Origin: Bacteroidetes bacterium MED-G13
GTDB taxonomy: Bacteria > Bacteroidota > Bacteroidia > Flavobacteriales > Flavobacteriaceae
Length of the DNA: 64,000 nt
Direction of reading: 5' to 3'
Assembly: GCA_002457735.1 (NCBI GenBank)
Contig: NTKO01000001.1
Location: forward strand, 1 to 64,000
The notes beneath the pieces were generated by a model. That model did not search any database. It worked only from the letters and a program-made list of their open reading frames with translations, and was not told the DNA's origin. Made by a program: the position numbers and the translations under genes. Each line of letters begins with the position of its first letter. The stretch's first letter is position 1. This document shows, piece after piece, positions 1-9,427 of the stretch.

Positions 1-20
1 ACTAACAAAAAAATTTACTT

Positions 21-1169
21 ATGAAAAAAATTACTTATATATTTCTAGCTTTTTTAAGCTTTCAATTTTCATTTTCACAATGTCCAACCCCATACGTTAC
101 ACAATGGTCAATGACTGGCGATGGTGCCTCATTTGACGGCAATAATCAAAGTGAAGTTATAGGTTATGAAATTCATTACAGTACTAGTGATTTCACCCTA
201 GGAGATCCCACTGTAAGCGTTTATCAATTTATCTCATTCCCTCATGAAATGGCCGGAGTTTTAGAGACAGGTACCACATATTACATGACCATAAGGTCGG
301 TTTGTGGTGATAATGATTACTCCGATTGGGAACAGAATCCAGACAATAATGGTAACGGACCTGATATTTTCACAACAACAAACTGCGCTTCGAGTTATTC
401 ACTTCCTTATTTAAATGATTTTAATGATCCTGTTTTTTGGACTGCATGTCAAGCTTTTGAAGATGTTGATGCAGATGGGAACTTTTGGAATTATATAAAC
501 TATACAGTCGAAGAGGAAGGTGATTATGTTGCAATGTCTGAATCATATTCGAATACTACTGGAGTGTTGTTCCCTGATAACTGGTTGGTTATGGGTCCTG
601 TAGATTTAACATCCTCTAATGATGCAGAGTTAACTTGGAAGGCAAGAGGGATCGATTCATCCTGGTGTGAAGAAAATTATTCAGTTTACGTAAGTGTATA
701 CAGTAATTCCAATGCTATTTTAGGTGATGAAAATGCCGTTGTTTACAATGAAACCATTTCATCATTACTTGGTGACGGATGTGGTGACGCATTTGGAGAA
801 AGATCACTTGATATTTCTGCTGCTGCTGGTAATTTAGTTTACATTGCACTAAGACACCATGATATTGCTGATATGTGGCATTTGAATATTGATGATGTTG
901 CTGTTACCTCATCAACAATGAGTATTGATGATATTGAATTAGGTATTTTACACAGTTATGATAAGACCTCAAAATTACTTAAAATTCAATCAAGTAGTGA
1001 TTTAATTACTGGTGTTGAGATTTACGATCTTAATGGAAGAATGATTCAATCAAACTCTGGAAATGAGCCATCTATGATGATTTCATTTGAGTCATTTGAA
1101 AACGGAATTTATATTGTTAATGTTTCAACTGAAGTTGGACAGAAAAGTATTAAGTTACTTAAACAATAA
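21..1169 (+). CDS. T9SS-secreted protein with fibronectin III-like and MAM-like (choice-of-anchor J) regions
   Basis: 382 aa. A Sec signal peptide covers about residues 1-19, ending FSFSQ. Residues 20-118 resemble a fibronectin type III domain (strands ending TTYYMTIRSVCGDNDYSDW). Residues 120-300 resemble the cleaved-adhesin / choice-of-anchor J jelly roll found in flavobacterial exoproteins (DNWLVMGPVDL; an LNIDDVAV strand near the end). The last 75 residues look like a type A T9SS sorting domain (GVEIYDLNGRMIQ, then ENGIYIVNVS and a basic end IKLLKQ). The likely role is a secreted or surface-attached adhesin-like protein; no catalytic motif is visible. It is a single gene ending in a strong hairpin and converging on rlmN. 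The exact function is unknown. Confidence 0.8.
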   Translation: MKKITYIFLAFLSFQFSFSQCPTPYVTQWSMTGDGASFDGNNQSEVIGYEIHYSTSDFTLGDPTVSVYQFISFPHEMAGVLETGTTYYMTIRSVCGDNDYSDWEQNPDNNGNGPDIFTTTNCASSYSLPYLNDFNDPVFWTACQAFEDVDADGNFWNYINYTVEEEGDYVAMSESYSNTTGVLFPDNWLVMGPVDLTSSNDAELTWKARGIDSSWCEENYSVYVSVYSNSNAILGDENAVVYNETISSLLGDGCGDAFGERSLDISAAAGNLVYIALRHHDIADMWHLNIDDVAVTSSTMSIDDIELGILHSYDKTSKLLKIQSSSDLITGVEIYDLNGRMIQSNSGNEPSMMISFESFENGIYIVNVSTEVGQKSIKLLKQ

Positions 1170-1185
1170 TAAAAAAATTTTTAAT

Positions 1186-1217
1186 AAAAAAAGCACCCAA
1201 ATTGGGTGCTTTTTTTA
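1186..1217. terminator. bidirectional intrinsic terminator
   Basis: A GCACCCAA / TTGGGTGC stem is flanked by an A-run on the left and a T-run on the right, so it works as a terminator in either direction. It lies between the converging 5' secreted-protein gene and rlmN, and overlaps the rlmN stop codon. It would end the long minus-strand run that begins at the phe attenuator. Confidence 0.9.
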
Positions 1218-2249
1218 TTTGTTTGCTAACTGACCACATGCTGCATCAATATCATTACCTCTTGACATTCTTATGGTTGCTGTGATATTATTTTTTTCTA
1301 ATAATGAAATATACTTGGAAAGTGTTTCGTCTGAGGCTTGAATAAAGTTTGGATCATTAATAGAATTATATTGAATTAAGTTTACTTTACTTGGGATTTT
1401 TTTACAAAAATTTACCAGTGCATTGATATCTTCTTCTTTGTCATTGAATCCTTTCCAAACGACATACTCGTAGGTTACCATACTTTTGGTTTTATCATAC
1501 CAATAAACCAAAGAATCCCTTAGCTGAGAAAGATCCATTTTGGCATTAAAAGGCATGATGCTAGTTCTTGTTTCATCTATTGCTGAGTGAAGGGAAACAG
1601 CAAGCTTGAATTTTACTTTGTCGTCTGCCATTTTTTTAATCATTTTTGGTACTCCCGAAGTCGAAAGGACTATTCTCTTTGAGGACATACCAAGTCCTTC
1701 ATTTGAAGTGATCATTTCGATTGCCTTAGTTACATTTTTATAATTCATTAACGGTTCTCCCATTCCCATAAATACAATATTGGTTAAAGGTCTTTTATAA
1801 AAATCTTGACTTTGTTTAGCTATTAAAACAACCTGATCATAAATTTCATCTGCATTCAAATTTCTCATCCTTTTGAGCCTAGCTGTTGCACAAAATTTAC
1901 AATTTAAACTACACCCAACCTGAGACGAAACACAAGCTGTAATCCTTTTTTTTGATGGTATCAAAACACATTCAACAATTAAATCATCAAAAAGCTTAAT
2001 TGCGTTTTTAATGGTTCCATCTTTACTCTTTTGCTGTCTAGAAATCTCAATTTTTCTTATAACAAAGTTGTTTTCTAAAAAAGTTAGTAATTTTTCTGGA
2101 AGGTTGTGCATGGATAAAAAGTCATGAGATGACTTTTTCCATAACCAATGATAAATTTGTTTAGCTCTAAAAGATTGAAAGGAATTTTCTTCTAAAATTT
2201 CTTTTAGTTCATCAATAGTAAGTGATCTAATGTCCTTTTTGGCAGCCAA
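1215..2249 (-). CDS. rlmN: 23S rRNA (adenine2503-C2)-methyltransferase / tRNA A37 methyltransferase RlmN
   Basis: 344 aa, the usual family length. It is a radical SAM enzyme that methylates C2 of A2503 in 23S rRNA and, in characterised homologues, A37 of some tRNAs. The CxxxCxxC cluster motif is at C113, C117 and C120 (CSLNCKFC). GMGEPLMNY is the SAM-binding GGE-like motif, and the catalytic cysteine near the C-terminus is C338 (ACGQL). It is the last gene of the minus-strand run, 2 bases after queA, and ends in the terminator at 1186-1217. It is probably co-transcribed with queA from the promoter at 3328-3359. Confidence 0.97.
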   Translation of the reverse strand: MAAKKDIRSLTIDELKEILEENSFQSFRAKQIYHWLWKKSSHDFLSMHNLPEKLLTFLENNFVIRKIEISRQQKSKDGTIKNAIKLFDDLIVECVLIPSKKRITACVSSQVGCSLNCKFCATARLKRMRNLNADEIYDQVVLIAKQSQDFYKRPLTNIVFMGMGEPLMNYKNVTKAIEMITSNEGLGMSSKRIVLSTSGVPKMIKKMADDKVKFKLAVSLHSAIDETRTSIMPFNAKMDLSQLRDSLVYWYDKTKSMVTYEYVVWKGFNDKEEDINALVNFCKKIPSKVNLIQYNSINDPNFIQASDETLSKYISLLEKNNITATIRMSRGNDIDAACGQLANK

Positions 2250-2251
2250 TT

Positions 2252-3307
2252 TTAAATAATTAGCATCGAGTCTCCATAGCTAAAGAAATTATACTTTTCT
2301 TTGATTGCTTCTTCATATGCTTTTTTGATAAAATCATTTCCCATAAAAGCAGAAGACATCATCAATAGGGTTGATTTTGGCATATGAAAATTTGTGATCA
2401 TGGAGTTTGCGATATTAAACTCGTAGGGTGGAAAAATAAACTTATTTGTCCAACCATCAAACTCATTCAAATTACCCATGGATGAAACTGAACTTTCTAT
2501 GGCTCGCATCACTGTTGTGCCAACTGCGCAAATTCTTCTTTTATTTACAATTCCATTATTTATAATGTCTGCAGAAGCTTGCTCAATAATAACCCTCTCG
2601 CTATCCATCTTGTGTTTAGATAAATCCTCTACTTCAACAGGTGAAAAAGATCCTAATCCAACATGTAAAGTAACCTCTGAAAATTTAATTCCCTTAATTT
2701 CTATTCGTTTCATTAGATGTTTAGAGAAATGTAAACCCGCAGTGGGGGCGGCAACAGCTCCTTCGTTTTTTGCATATATTGTTTGATATCTTTCTTTATC
2801 ATCTGGCTCTACCTCCCTATTTATATATTTTGGAAGTGGTGTTTCTCCAAGTTCTATTAATAATTGTCTAAAATCTTGATAGCTTACATCACATAAGAAC
2901 CTGAGAGTCCTACCTCTAGAAGTCGTATTGTCAATAACCTCAGCAACTAATGTATCATCATTACCAAAATATAACTTATTTCCGATTCTAATTTTTCTTG
3001 CAGGATCAACTAAAACATCCCAAAGCCTTTGCTCTGCATTTAATTCTCTCAGTAAAAAAACCTCAATTCTAGCACCGGTTTTTTCTTTATTACCGTATAA
3101 TCTTGCCGGGAATACTTTTGTATTGTTTAAAATAATAATATCATCTTCATTAAAATATTCAATCATATCCTTAAACTGACGATGTTGAACTGAATAATCT
3201 TTTCTATCAATTACCATAAGCTTGGCTTCATCCCTAACTTTATTGGGATATTCAGCAACAAGTTCCTTTGGTAGTTCATAATTAAAATCAGATAATTTTT
3301 TTCTCAT
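2252..3307 (-). CDS. queA: S-adenosylmethionine:tRNA ribosyltransferase-isomerase QueA
   Basis: 351 aa, full length. It transfers and isomerises the ribosyl part of SAM onto preQ1 at tRNA position 34, giving epoxyqueuosine. Family signatures visible are [17 protein letters not shown] at the N-terminus, the central [10 protein letters not shown] motif, and [11 protein letters not shown] near the C-terminus. It begins after a 64-base gap from aroA that contains a good Bacteroidetes promoter, so queA-rlmN can be transcribed apart from the aromatic genes upstream. A queuosine-precursor transporter of the YhhQ family is encoded at 47.7 kb, which suggests precursor salvage. Confidence 0.97.
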   Translation of the reverse strand: MRKKLSDFNYELPKELVAEYPNKVRDEAKLMVIDRKDYSVQHRQFKDMIEYFNEDDIIILNNTKVFPARLYGNKEKTGARIEVFLLRELNAEQRLWDVLVDPARKIRIGNKLYFGNDDTLVAEVIDNTTSRGRTLRFLCDVSYQDFRQLLIELGETPLPKYINREVEPDDKERYQTIYAKNEGAVAAPTAGLHFSKHLMKRIEIKGIKFSEVTLHVGLGSFSPVEVEDLSKHKMDSERVIIEQASADIINNGIVNKRRICAVGTTVMRAIESSVSSMGNLNEFDGWTNKFIFPPYEFNIANSMITNFHMPKSTLLMMSSAFMGNDFIKKAYEEAIKEKYNFFSYGDSMLII

Positions 3308-3327
3308 AAAGTAAGTATTAAATGTTG

Positions 3328-3359
3328 CAAATATACAATCTGATTATAGGGGATGTCAA
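3328..3359 (-). promoter_or_regulatory. predicted promoter of queA-rlmN (TTG-N21-TATATTTG)
   Basis: On the minus strand there is a TTG at 3359-3357, a 21-base spacer, then TATATTTG at 3335-3328. The last element matches the Bacteroidetes -7 consensus TAnnTTTG exactly. Transcription would start about 3320, some 15 bases before the queA ATG. This is the only sizeable gap inside the eleven-gene run. Confidence 0.65.
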
Positions 3360-3371
3360 GTAAATGAGTAG

Positions 3372-4577
3372 TTAATTTACTCCTATTGAGGCAAGATGAT
3401 CCCAAAACTCAGGGTAAGATTTGGAAACAACTCCAGAATCTTGTATTTCAAGATCTGTCTTTATAGCTAAACATGCGAATGCCATAGCCATTCTATGATC
3501 CTCATAAGTTGAAATTTTCGTTGTATTGAAAATTGCTTTTGAAGCATTAAATTCAATGGACTCATTTGTTACTGTTGGAAATACATTAAACTTCCTGATT
3601 TCATTTTCTAAGGCAATTATTCGATCTGTTTCTTTAATTTTTAAGGTGTGGAGCCCAATTAATTTACAAGACATTTTTAATGCAAGACAGGTTACTGCAA
3701 TTGTTTGGGCAAGATCTGGATTTGCTGAAAGATCTAGATTTATTATTTGTTCTGCTTCTCCAATTTTTTCTACTAGAACAGATTCATCCAAAAATGTAGT
3801 TTTTACACCAAAAAGCTCAAAGATTTCACTTAATCTTTTATCCCCCTGAATACTATAGCTATTAAAATGTGTTAATTCTAAAGAATATCCTATATCAGCC
3901 AATGATACAATTGAATAAAAATAAGAGGCAGATGACCAATCTGGTTCTACTGTAATTTCAATTGCATTTATTTTCTCTTTTTGATTAACAGAAATAATAT
4001 TTTTATGGTATGTTACCATAACTCCAATTTTTTTTAAAAGATCAATTGTCATTTCAATGTATGGCAGTGAAGTATCTTTTGCGGTCATTTCAATTTCTAA
4101 ACCACCCTCAATCTTAGGTGAAATTAATAGTAGAGACGAAATAAATTGACTACTTATTGACGAATCAATTCTAAGTTTTTTTGATTGAAGTTTGTGGCCA
4201 GTTATCCTCAATGGTGGAAAACCACTGTTTTCTAAGTATTCAATTTTAGCACCTATCTTCTTTAATGATTTTACCAAAATAGATATGGGTCTTTTATGCA
4301 TTCTTTTGGAACCGTATATATCAACTATTGAGTTTTTTTTCACAGAAAAAAAAGAAGTTAAAAACCTCATAGCTGTTCCTGCATGCCTAATATTAATTTT
4401 ATTTGAGCTTGATTTTAGAGCATCTGACATGTGTCTTGTATCATCGCTCGTTGACAGATTTTTAATTGTAATATTTGGAAAAATGGATTGTAAAATTAAT
4501 AGTCTGTTGGAAATACTTTTAGATCCACTGATTGTAATTTTTCTTTGAGATATTAAATTTGTACATCTTAAAACCAT
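3372..4577 (-). CDS. aroA: 3-phosphoshikimate 1-carboxyvinyltransferase (EPSP synthase)
   Basis: 401 aa. It makes EPSP from shikimate-3-phosphate and phosphoenolpyruvate, the sixth shikimate-pathway step. It is somewhat shorter than the 427-aa enterobacterial enzyme, as is common in Flavobacteria. Visible motifs are SGSKSISNRLLIL near the N-terminus (PEP/S3P-binding lysine), RHAGTAMRFLTSFF, the EPDWSSASYFYS strand, and KETDRIIALENEIRKF with DHRMAMAFA in the C-terminal domain. It lies 8 bases from the mazG-like gene and in the same run as the DAHP synthase and terminal Phe/Tyr genes. Confidence 0.96.
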   Translation of the reverse strand: MVLRCTNLISQRKITISGSKSISNRLLILQSIFPNITIKNLSTSDDTRHMSDALKSSSNKINIRHAGTAMRFLTSFFSVKKNSIVDIYGSKRMHKRPISILVKSLKKIGAKIEYLENSGFPPLRITGHKLQSKKLRIDSSISSQFISSLLLISPKIEGGLEIEMTAKDTSLPYIEMTIDLLKKIGVMVTYHKNIISVNQKEKINAIEITVEPDWSSASYFYSIVSLADIGYSLELTHFNSYSIQGDKRLSEIFELFGVKTTFLDESVLVEKIGEAEQIINLDLSANPDLAQTIAVTCLALKMSCKLIGLHTLKIKETDRIIALENEIRKFNVFPTVTNESIEFNASKAIFNTTKISTYEDHRMAMAFACLAIKTDLEIQDSGVVSKSYPEFWDHLASIGVN

Positions 4578-4585
4578 CGCCTTAT

Positions 4586-4912
4586 TTATCCTAACTTGGA
4601 ATTAGAGTGATGTCTATCATGATCTCTTTTTGCTTTTTGCTCAAGTCTTTTATCAAAAGACTTTTGTAAATCCACTCCAGTTTGATTAGCCAAACATAAT
4701 AAAACAAATAAAACATCAGAAAGTTCATCATCAAGGCTGATTTTTTCATCTGATTTTTTAAAACTTTGTTCACCGTATTTTCTTGCAATTATTCGTGCAA
4801 CTTCGCCTACTTCTTCAGTAAGTTGCGCCATGTTTGTAAGCTCATTAAAATATCTTACACCATGCTTTTTGATCCAATTATCAACTTTTATTTGTAGATT
4901 TTTTATTTCCAT
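4586..4912 (-). CDS. MazG-like nucleotide pyrophosphohydrolase
   Basis: 108 aa, a single-domain MazG-like / dCTPase-type all-alpha NTP pyrophosphatase. Helix motifs EEVGEVARIIARKYGE and DDELSDVLFVLLCLANQ supply the acidic Mg2+-binding residues typical of the superfamily (ExxE and ExxD). The likely role is cleavage of non-canonical or excess NTPs to NMP plus PPi. The substrate cannot be read from the sequence. It lies between the Lnb-like gene (4 bases) and aroA (8 bases), so it is a passenger in the same transcription unit. Confidence 0.85.
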   Translation of the reverse strand: MEIKNLQIKVDNWIKKHGVRYFNELTNMAQLTEEVGEVARIIARKYGEQSFKKSDEKISLDDELSDVLFVLLCLANQTGVDLQKSFDKRLEQKAKRDHDRHHSNSKLG

Positions 4913-4916
4913 AAAA

Positions 4917-6107
4917 CTAACTTATTAATTTTTTATGATTATATATTAGAAATAGATACCTGATTAGTAATGCAAAAATAAATGAAAAAAGAGTAATATT
5001 AAATGTTTGAACTGAAAGAATCCAATGACTCATCATCAATAGTAGCATTAAAAATATGAATTTCAAATAGCCTAATATCCACTTTCTTTTTTTTCTTGTA
5101 AATAAATCTATAAATAATAGAATATTAAGGGGAGGTGCCCACAGAATATTATAATTTTGAGAAGCAGCTGAGTGATCACTATAAAACCATAAGTAGCTAA
5201 TTAATAGACCAATCATAGTGGTAATTGAAATTAGTAAAATATCTAAAACCTTTGTTTGCTTATTATTCCTAAAATCTAGAAAAGAAACTAGGATTATAAA
5301 TATTGAAATAAACAATATAACAAACAGAGGACTGGTTAAGTTGAAACCAGATTCTTCAAAAATATCTTGGCTTTTTAGCAATAATTTTGACTCTATAATT
5401 TCTGGGTTCACGGATTCAATTGTATCTAAAAAGCTACCGAACTTCGATGGAAGAAAAAATGTTTGCCTATAATTAATATCTTGATCTATAATTGAACCAA
5501 GACATATATCAATTGCTAATGAACCCCATGAATTTTTTGGAATCATTTTATAAATTAATGATCTATAACTATAATTTGATTTACTTGATAAGTTTATTTC
5601 AAAATTATAGATCTCATCATTAAAATTTTCAATAAATAAATCAGCAACTTTTGTGGAGCAATTATCATTAAAATATTCATATACATAAAATTTATTCTCT
5701 TGTCTTGAATTTTCAAATAGTAGTCGAATTAAAGCATCTTTTTTATTTTTTGAGATCTGAATTTTGTGCTCAAGAATTCCTCTTTTTTGATTTTTATAGT
5801 CATTAAAAAATCTATTATAATTATTGATGCCTAAAGAGTAAATTGGCCTGCCTTTAACAAAATTGGAATAAAAGTCCGGAGCTTGAAAATCATAAATTCC
5901 AAAATTAAAAACTATATCATAATTTAATTCGTTATCAACTACTCTGATCCCACTATGTCCAAATGCATCTACTAAGTCTTTTCCAGGCGATACAGTTAAA
6001 ATGCTAATATTATATCGATCAATATCTTGCTCCATTGAAAAAGAGAAACTTGATAAAAAAAAGAAAATTAGAAGTAAAACTTTATTATTTATATTTTTTA
6101 TTTCCAT
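4917..6107 (-). CDS. DUF4105 / Lnb-like periplasmic-domain membrane protein
   Basis: 396 aa. It has a signal peptide (residues 1-24, ending SFSFS), then a periplasmic domain of about 230 residues with the DUF4105/Lnb signatures DAFGHSGIRV (H51) and FNDNCSTKVADL (C150). This His/Cys pair fits the NlpC/P60-like catalytic centre of that family. The C-terminal 140 residues form about five membrane segments, starting near residue 257. A member of this family in Bdellovibrio was described as a lipoprotein N-acyltransferase (Lnb); that role here is inference. It lies between dtd and mazG-like with gaps of 6 and 4 bases. Confidence 0.8.
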   Translation of the reverse strand: MEIKNINNKVLLLIFFFLSSFSFSMEQDIDRYNISILTVSPGKDLVDAFGHSGIRVVDNELNYDIVFNFGIYDFQAPDFYSNFVKGRPIYSLGINNYNRFFNDYKNQKRGILEHKIQISKNKKDALIRLLFENSRQENKFYVYEYFNDNCSTKVADLFIENFNDEIYNFEINLSSKSNYSYRSLIYKMIPKNSWGSLAIDICLGSIIDQDINYRQTFFLPSKFGSFLDTIESVNPEIIESKLLLKSQDIFEESGFNLTSPLFVILFISIFIILVSFLDFRNNKQTKVLDILLISITTMIGLLISYLWFYSDHSAASQNYNILWAPPLNILLFIDLFTRKKRKWILGYLKFIFLMLLLMMSHWILSVQTFNITLFSFIFALLIRYLFLIYNHKKLIS

Positions 6108-6113
6108 GATAAG

Positions 6114-6557
6114 TTAGGAATTTTCAATGATAATTGTTACGGGTCCATCATTTACCAATCGAACTTGCATCTTCGCACCAAACTTTCCAGTTTTTATTTT
6201 ATCTCCTAATGCAACATTTAACTTTTCAAGAAACTTATTATAAATAGGCTCGGCATTTTTGGGGTGAGCTGCCTGTATAAAACTTGGTCTATTACCCTTT
6301 TTAGTATCAGCATATAATGTGAATTGACTGACTAATAATATTTCACCACTAATTTCTAAAATATTATAATTCATTTTTGAGTTTTCATCTTCAAAAATCC
6401 TTAATTTCAGTAACTTTTCAATGAGCTTATCAATTATATTCACATTATCAGATTTAGAGATTCCTATCAATACTACTAACCCTTTTTTAATTTGTGAAAT
6501 GAGAGATCCCTCAATGTATAAACTAGAACTTAAAACTCTTTGAATCACTAATTTCAC
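6114..6557 (-). CDS. dtd: D-aminoacyl-tRNA deacylase
   Basis: 147 aa, standard length. It hydrolyses D-aminoacyl-tRNAs, classically D-Tyr-tRNA(Tyr), and Gly-tRNA(Ala). The two active-site motifs are present: SQFTLYADTKKGNRPSF and, near the C-terminus, NDGPVTII, whose Gly-Pro pair gives chiral proofreading. The start codon is GTG, sharing its G with the rsgA stop codon (TAGTG), so translation is probably coupled. Its place in a Phe/Tyr biosynthesis run fits the tyrosine link, but may only reflect operon packing. Confidence 0.95.
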   Translation of the reverse strand: MKLVIQRVLSSSLYIEGSLISQIKKGLVVLIGISKSDNVNIIDKLIEKLLKLRIFEDENSKMNYNILEISGEILLVSQFTLYADTKKGNRPSFIQAAHPKNAEPIYNKFLEKLNVALGDKIKTGKFGAKMQVRLVNDGPVTIIIENS

Positions 6558-7483
6558 TACCTATATTTTAAATCATTAGAATCTAACATCTGAAGATAAC
6601 TTTTATATCTAGATTGTGAAATATCCCCCTTCTCAACAAGATATTTGATTTTACAGTTTGGTTCATTTAAATGCATACAATTGCTAAACTTACAACCATC
6701 TTTGTTAGATAAAAACTCGGGAAAGTAGTCGCCCAATTCGTAATTGTCATAATTGATTAATCCAAACCCCTTTATTCCAGGGGTATCAATTAGCTCTGTT
6801 TCACTATCTAATTCAAATAACTCGGCATAGGTTGTGGTATGTTTTCCTTGAGAGCGTTGAGAAATACCACTAACTTTTAAATTTAAAGATGGTTTAAGCA
6901 TATTAACTATTGATGTTTTACCAACTCCTGAATGTCCACCAAGCATGATGGTTTTACCCTTAATTAATTGCTTCAAGGCTTCAATATTTGATAAATCCTT
7001 TGTTGATAAGGTCAAACACTGATAACCTATTTTTTTATAAATATTAATTGTTTCATTTAAATTTTTAATTTCGTTTTTTTTGTAAGTATCAAACTTGTTA
7101 AAAATTAATGTTGTTTTAATGGTATATGCTTGTGCGGCTACCAAAAACCTATCAATAAAACTTGTAGTCGTTATAGGATCTTTTAATGTAATTACTAATA
7201 ATAAAAGATCAATATTTGAAGCTAGAATATGAGTTTGTTTTGAAAGGTTAACAGACTTCCTTAAAATGTAATTCTTTCGATCCTTAATTTTTTCGATTAT
7301 CCCTATTTCCCTCTTTTCCTCCTCATGCAAGTTGAAATTTACAATATCTCCTACGACCACAGGATTTGTACTAGAAGCTGCATTTAACCTTAATTTTCCC
7401 TTAATTTTACATTCGTAAAAGTTATCATCTTCAGATTTAACCAAATACCAAGAACCTGTGGATTTATAAACTTTACCTTCCAA
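6557..7483 (-). CDS. rsgA: ribosome small subunit-dependent GTPase RsgA
   Basis: 308 aa. It is a circularly permuted GTPase that acts late in 30S subunit assembly. An N-terminal OB-fold covers about residues 1-70. The G4 motif NKFD comes before the P-loop GGHSGVGKTS, followed by the G3 motif DTPG, the permuted order that defines the family. The C-terminal zinc site is CKFSNCMHLNEPNC. It is 7 bases after the DAHP synthase gene and overlaps dtd by one base. It belongs to the run headed by the phe attenuator. Confidence 0.97.
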   Translation of the reverse strand: MEGKVYKSTGSWYLVKSEDDNFYECKIKGKLRLNAASSTNPVVVGDIVNFNLHEEEKREIGIIEKIKDRKNYILRKSVNLSKQTHILASNIDLLLLVITLKDPITTTSFIDRFLVAAQAYTIKTTLIFNKFDTYKKNEIKNLNETINIYKKIGYQCLTLSTKDLSNIEALKQLIKGKTIMLGGHSGVGKTSIVNMLKPSLNLKVSGISQRSQGKHTTTYAELFELDSETELIDTPGIKGFGLINYDNYELGDYFPEFLSNKDGCKFSNCMHLNEPNCKIKYLVEKGDISQSRYKSYLQMLDSNDLKYR

Positions 7484-7490
7484 TGAATGT

Positions 7491-8573
7491 CTATTTTTTT
7501 AAAATTTGATTTTGGTTGTTAATAGATTCCTGATGAATTGCTTTAAAAACCTTTAATATTAACTCTTCACTCAACCCTTTACTCTTTCCATCTTTTATCA
7601 TTCTTAATAAAATTTCACTCCATCTTCCAGATTGTAGAATAGCAACATTATTTTCTTTTTTTAAAAACCCTATTTTTTTAGCAACCTTCATTCTATTTCC
7701 TAAAACGTTAATTAATTGCTCATCATGCATGTTAATTTGAGCTCTTAAATTTTCTAACTTTGTTTTAAAATCATCATTGTCATTGCTTTTCCGTCTAACA
7801 ACTAATTTTTTAGTTATTTCTTTTAAGAATGAAGGAGTAATTTGCTGTTTGGCATCGCTCCATGCGTTATCAGGATCATTATGCGTTTCAATCATAAGTC
7901 CATCATAATTAAGGTCCAGTGCTGTTTGACACAAGTCAAAAATTAAATCTCTTCTTCCAGCAATATGTGATGGATCAAGAATTAGAGGAAGATCTGGTAA
8001 TTTTGTCTGTAAATCGATAGCAATTTGCCATTCAGGGTTATTTCTATATTTAGTTTTTTCATAGGTCGAAAATCCACGATGAATTGCTCCAATGTTTTTT
8101 ATGTTGGATGTGTAAATCCTTTCAATTGCACCAAGCCATAAAGACAAATCAGGATTTACAGGATTTTTTATCAAAACTATTTTATCTGTACCATTCAGGG
8201 CATCAGCAATTTCTTGAACAATAAAGGGACTGACCGTAGTTCTCGCTCCAATCCATAAAATATCAATATCATTTTTTAGTGCCAAATCTACGTGGTTTGC
8301 ATTAGCTACCTCTGTCGTAGTTAAAATATTCGTTTCACTTTTAACTTTTTTGAGCCAATCCAATGCTAATGAACCAACACCTTCAAAATTTCCAGGTCTT
8401 GTTCTTGGCTTCCAAATACCAGCTCTATAAATAGTTGTATCACTATCTTTTAGCTGATTTGCAATCTCAAGAACTTGATTTTCTGTTTCTGCACTGCAGG
8501 GTCCTGCAATAAGTAATGGATGTGATAAATTAAAATTATCAAGCCATCCTCTTAAGTTTTTATTATTCTTCAT
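7491..8573 (-). CDS. bifunctional DAHP synthase (type I beta) / chorismate mutase type II
   Basis: 360 aa. The N-terminal 255 residues are a KDO8P-like DAHP synthase (LLIAGPCSAE; GIWKPRTRPGNFEGVG; ILWIGARTTVSPF; DPSHIAGRRDL), which condenses PEP and erythrose-4-phosphate. Residues 265-355 are an AroQ-type chorismate mutase (LRAQINMHDEQLINVLGNRM), converting chorismate to prephenate. In related fused enzymes the mutase domain also acts in allosteric control. It therefore covers both the first shikimate step and the branch to Phe/Tyr. It overlaps tyrA by 4 bases (ATGA). Confidence 0.96.
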   Translation of the reverse strand: MKNNKNLRGWLDNFNLSHPLLIAGPCSAETENQVLEIANQLKDSDTTIYRAGIWKPRTRPGNFEGVGSLALDWLKKVKSETNILTTTEVANANHVDLALKNDIDILWIGARTTVSPFIVQEIADALNGTDKIVLIKNPVNPDLSLWLGAIERIYTSNIKNIGAIHRGFSTYEKTKYRNNPEWQIAIDLQTKLPDLPLILDPSHIAGRRDLIFDLCQTALDLNYDGLMIETHNDPDNAWSDAKQQITPSFLKEITKKLVVRRKSNDNDDFKTKLENLRAQINMHDEQLINVLGNRMKVAKKIGFLKKENNVAILQSGRWSEILLRMIKDGKSKGLSEELILKVFKAIHQESINNQNQILKK

Positions 8574-9427
8574 AGATTAATGCCATTTAGTATATTCTTA
8601 ATATAATTGATCTTTTTTAGCTCTGTCTCTAATTCATCAAATTTATTATCATTTATTAGTTTTCTAATATTATTCAAATTTAAAATATAGTCATCAAGTG
8701 CCTCAGTTATATTTAGTTTATTATCTTCAAATATGTGTGTCCACATTTTTGGGGAACTTTTTGCTAACCTAACGGTAGATTCAAATCCACTACCTGCCAT
8801 TTCAAAAATATTTTTTTCATTTTTTTCCTCATCAATTACAGTTTTTCCCAACATGAATGAACTTATGTGAGATAGGTGTGATACGTATGCAATATGTTTA
8901 TCATGGGATTCTGGATCCATAAAACTAATATTCATTTTCAAGTCTTTAAATATATTGATAGCGAAATCAACAAGTTTATTATTAGTTTTATTGTTTTCAC
9001 AAATAATCATTGTTTTATTCGTGAATAGGCCCTTTACAGCAGCGTTAGGTCCGGAAAATTCATTTCCTGCTATGGGGTGAGCGGCAAGAAAATTAGATCT
9101 TAACTTATGAGTTTGAAGATTTTTACAAATATTTAATTTTGTTGAACCAAAATCTATAACAAGGGTTTCAGGTAAAATAAAATCTAAGATTTTTGGCAAA
9201 ATCTTAATTATCGCTTTTACAGGCACAGCAATGATTATTATGAAAGCATTGGTAATATCATTTATTTCTGCGTATGAGTCAATAATATTTTTTTGTTTAG
9301 CAATCTTCAGATTTTGTGCAGATTTATCAATTCCGATTATATTATTATCCTTAAAAATATCCTTCAACTCAAGAGCAAAGCTACCTCCAATAAGACCTAC
9401 ACCAACTATATATATATTTTTTTTCAT
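8570..9427 (-). CDS. tyrA: prephenate dehydrogenase
   Basis: 285 aa. It oxidatively decarboxylates prephenate to 4-hydroxyphenylpyruvate with NAD(P)+. A Rossmann motif GVGLIGGSFALEL lies at the N-terminus. AAHPIAGNEFSGP and the YVSHLSHISSFMLG helix are the substrate-site motifs of the family. No chorismate mutase or ACT domain is attached; the mutase is fused to the next gene instead. It overlaps the aminotransferase and DAHP synthase genes by 4 bases each, consistent with translational coupling. Confidence 0.95.
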   Translation of the reverse strand: MKKNIYIVGVGLIGGSFALELKDIFKDNNIIGIDKSAQNLKIAKQKNIIDSYAEINDITNAFIIIIAVPVKAIIKILPKILDFILPETLVIDFGSTKLNICKNLQTHKLRSNFLAAHPIAGNEFSGPNAAVKGLFTNKTMIICENNKTNNKLVDFAINIFKDLKMNISFMDPESHDKHIAYVSHLSHISSFMLGKTVIDEEKNEKNIFEMAGSGFESTVRLAKSSPKMWTHIFEDNKLNITEALDDYILNLNNIRKLINDNKFDELETELKKINYIKNILNGINL

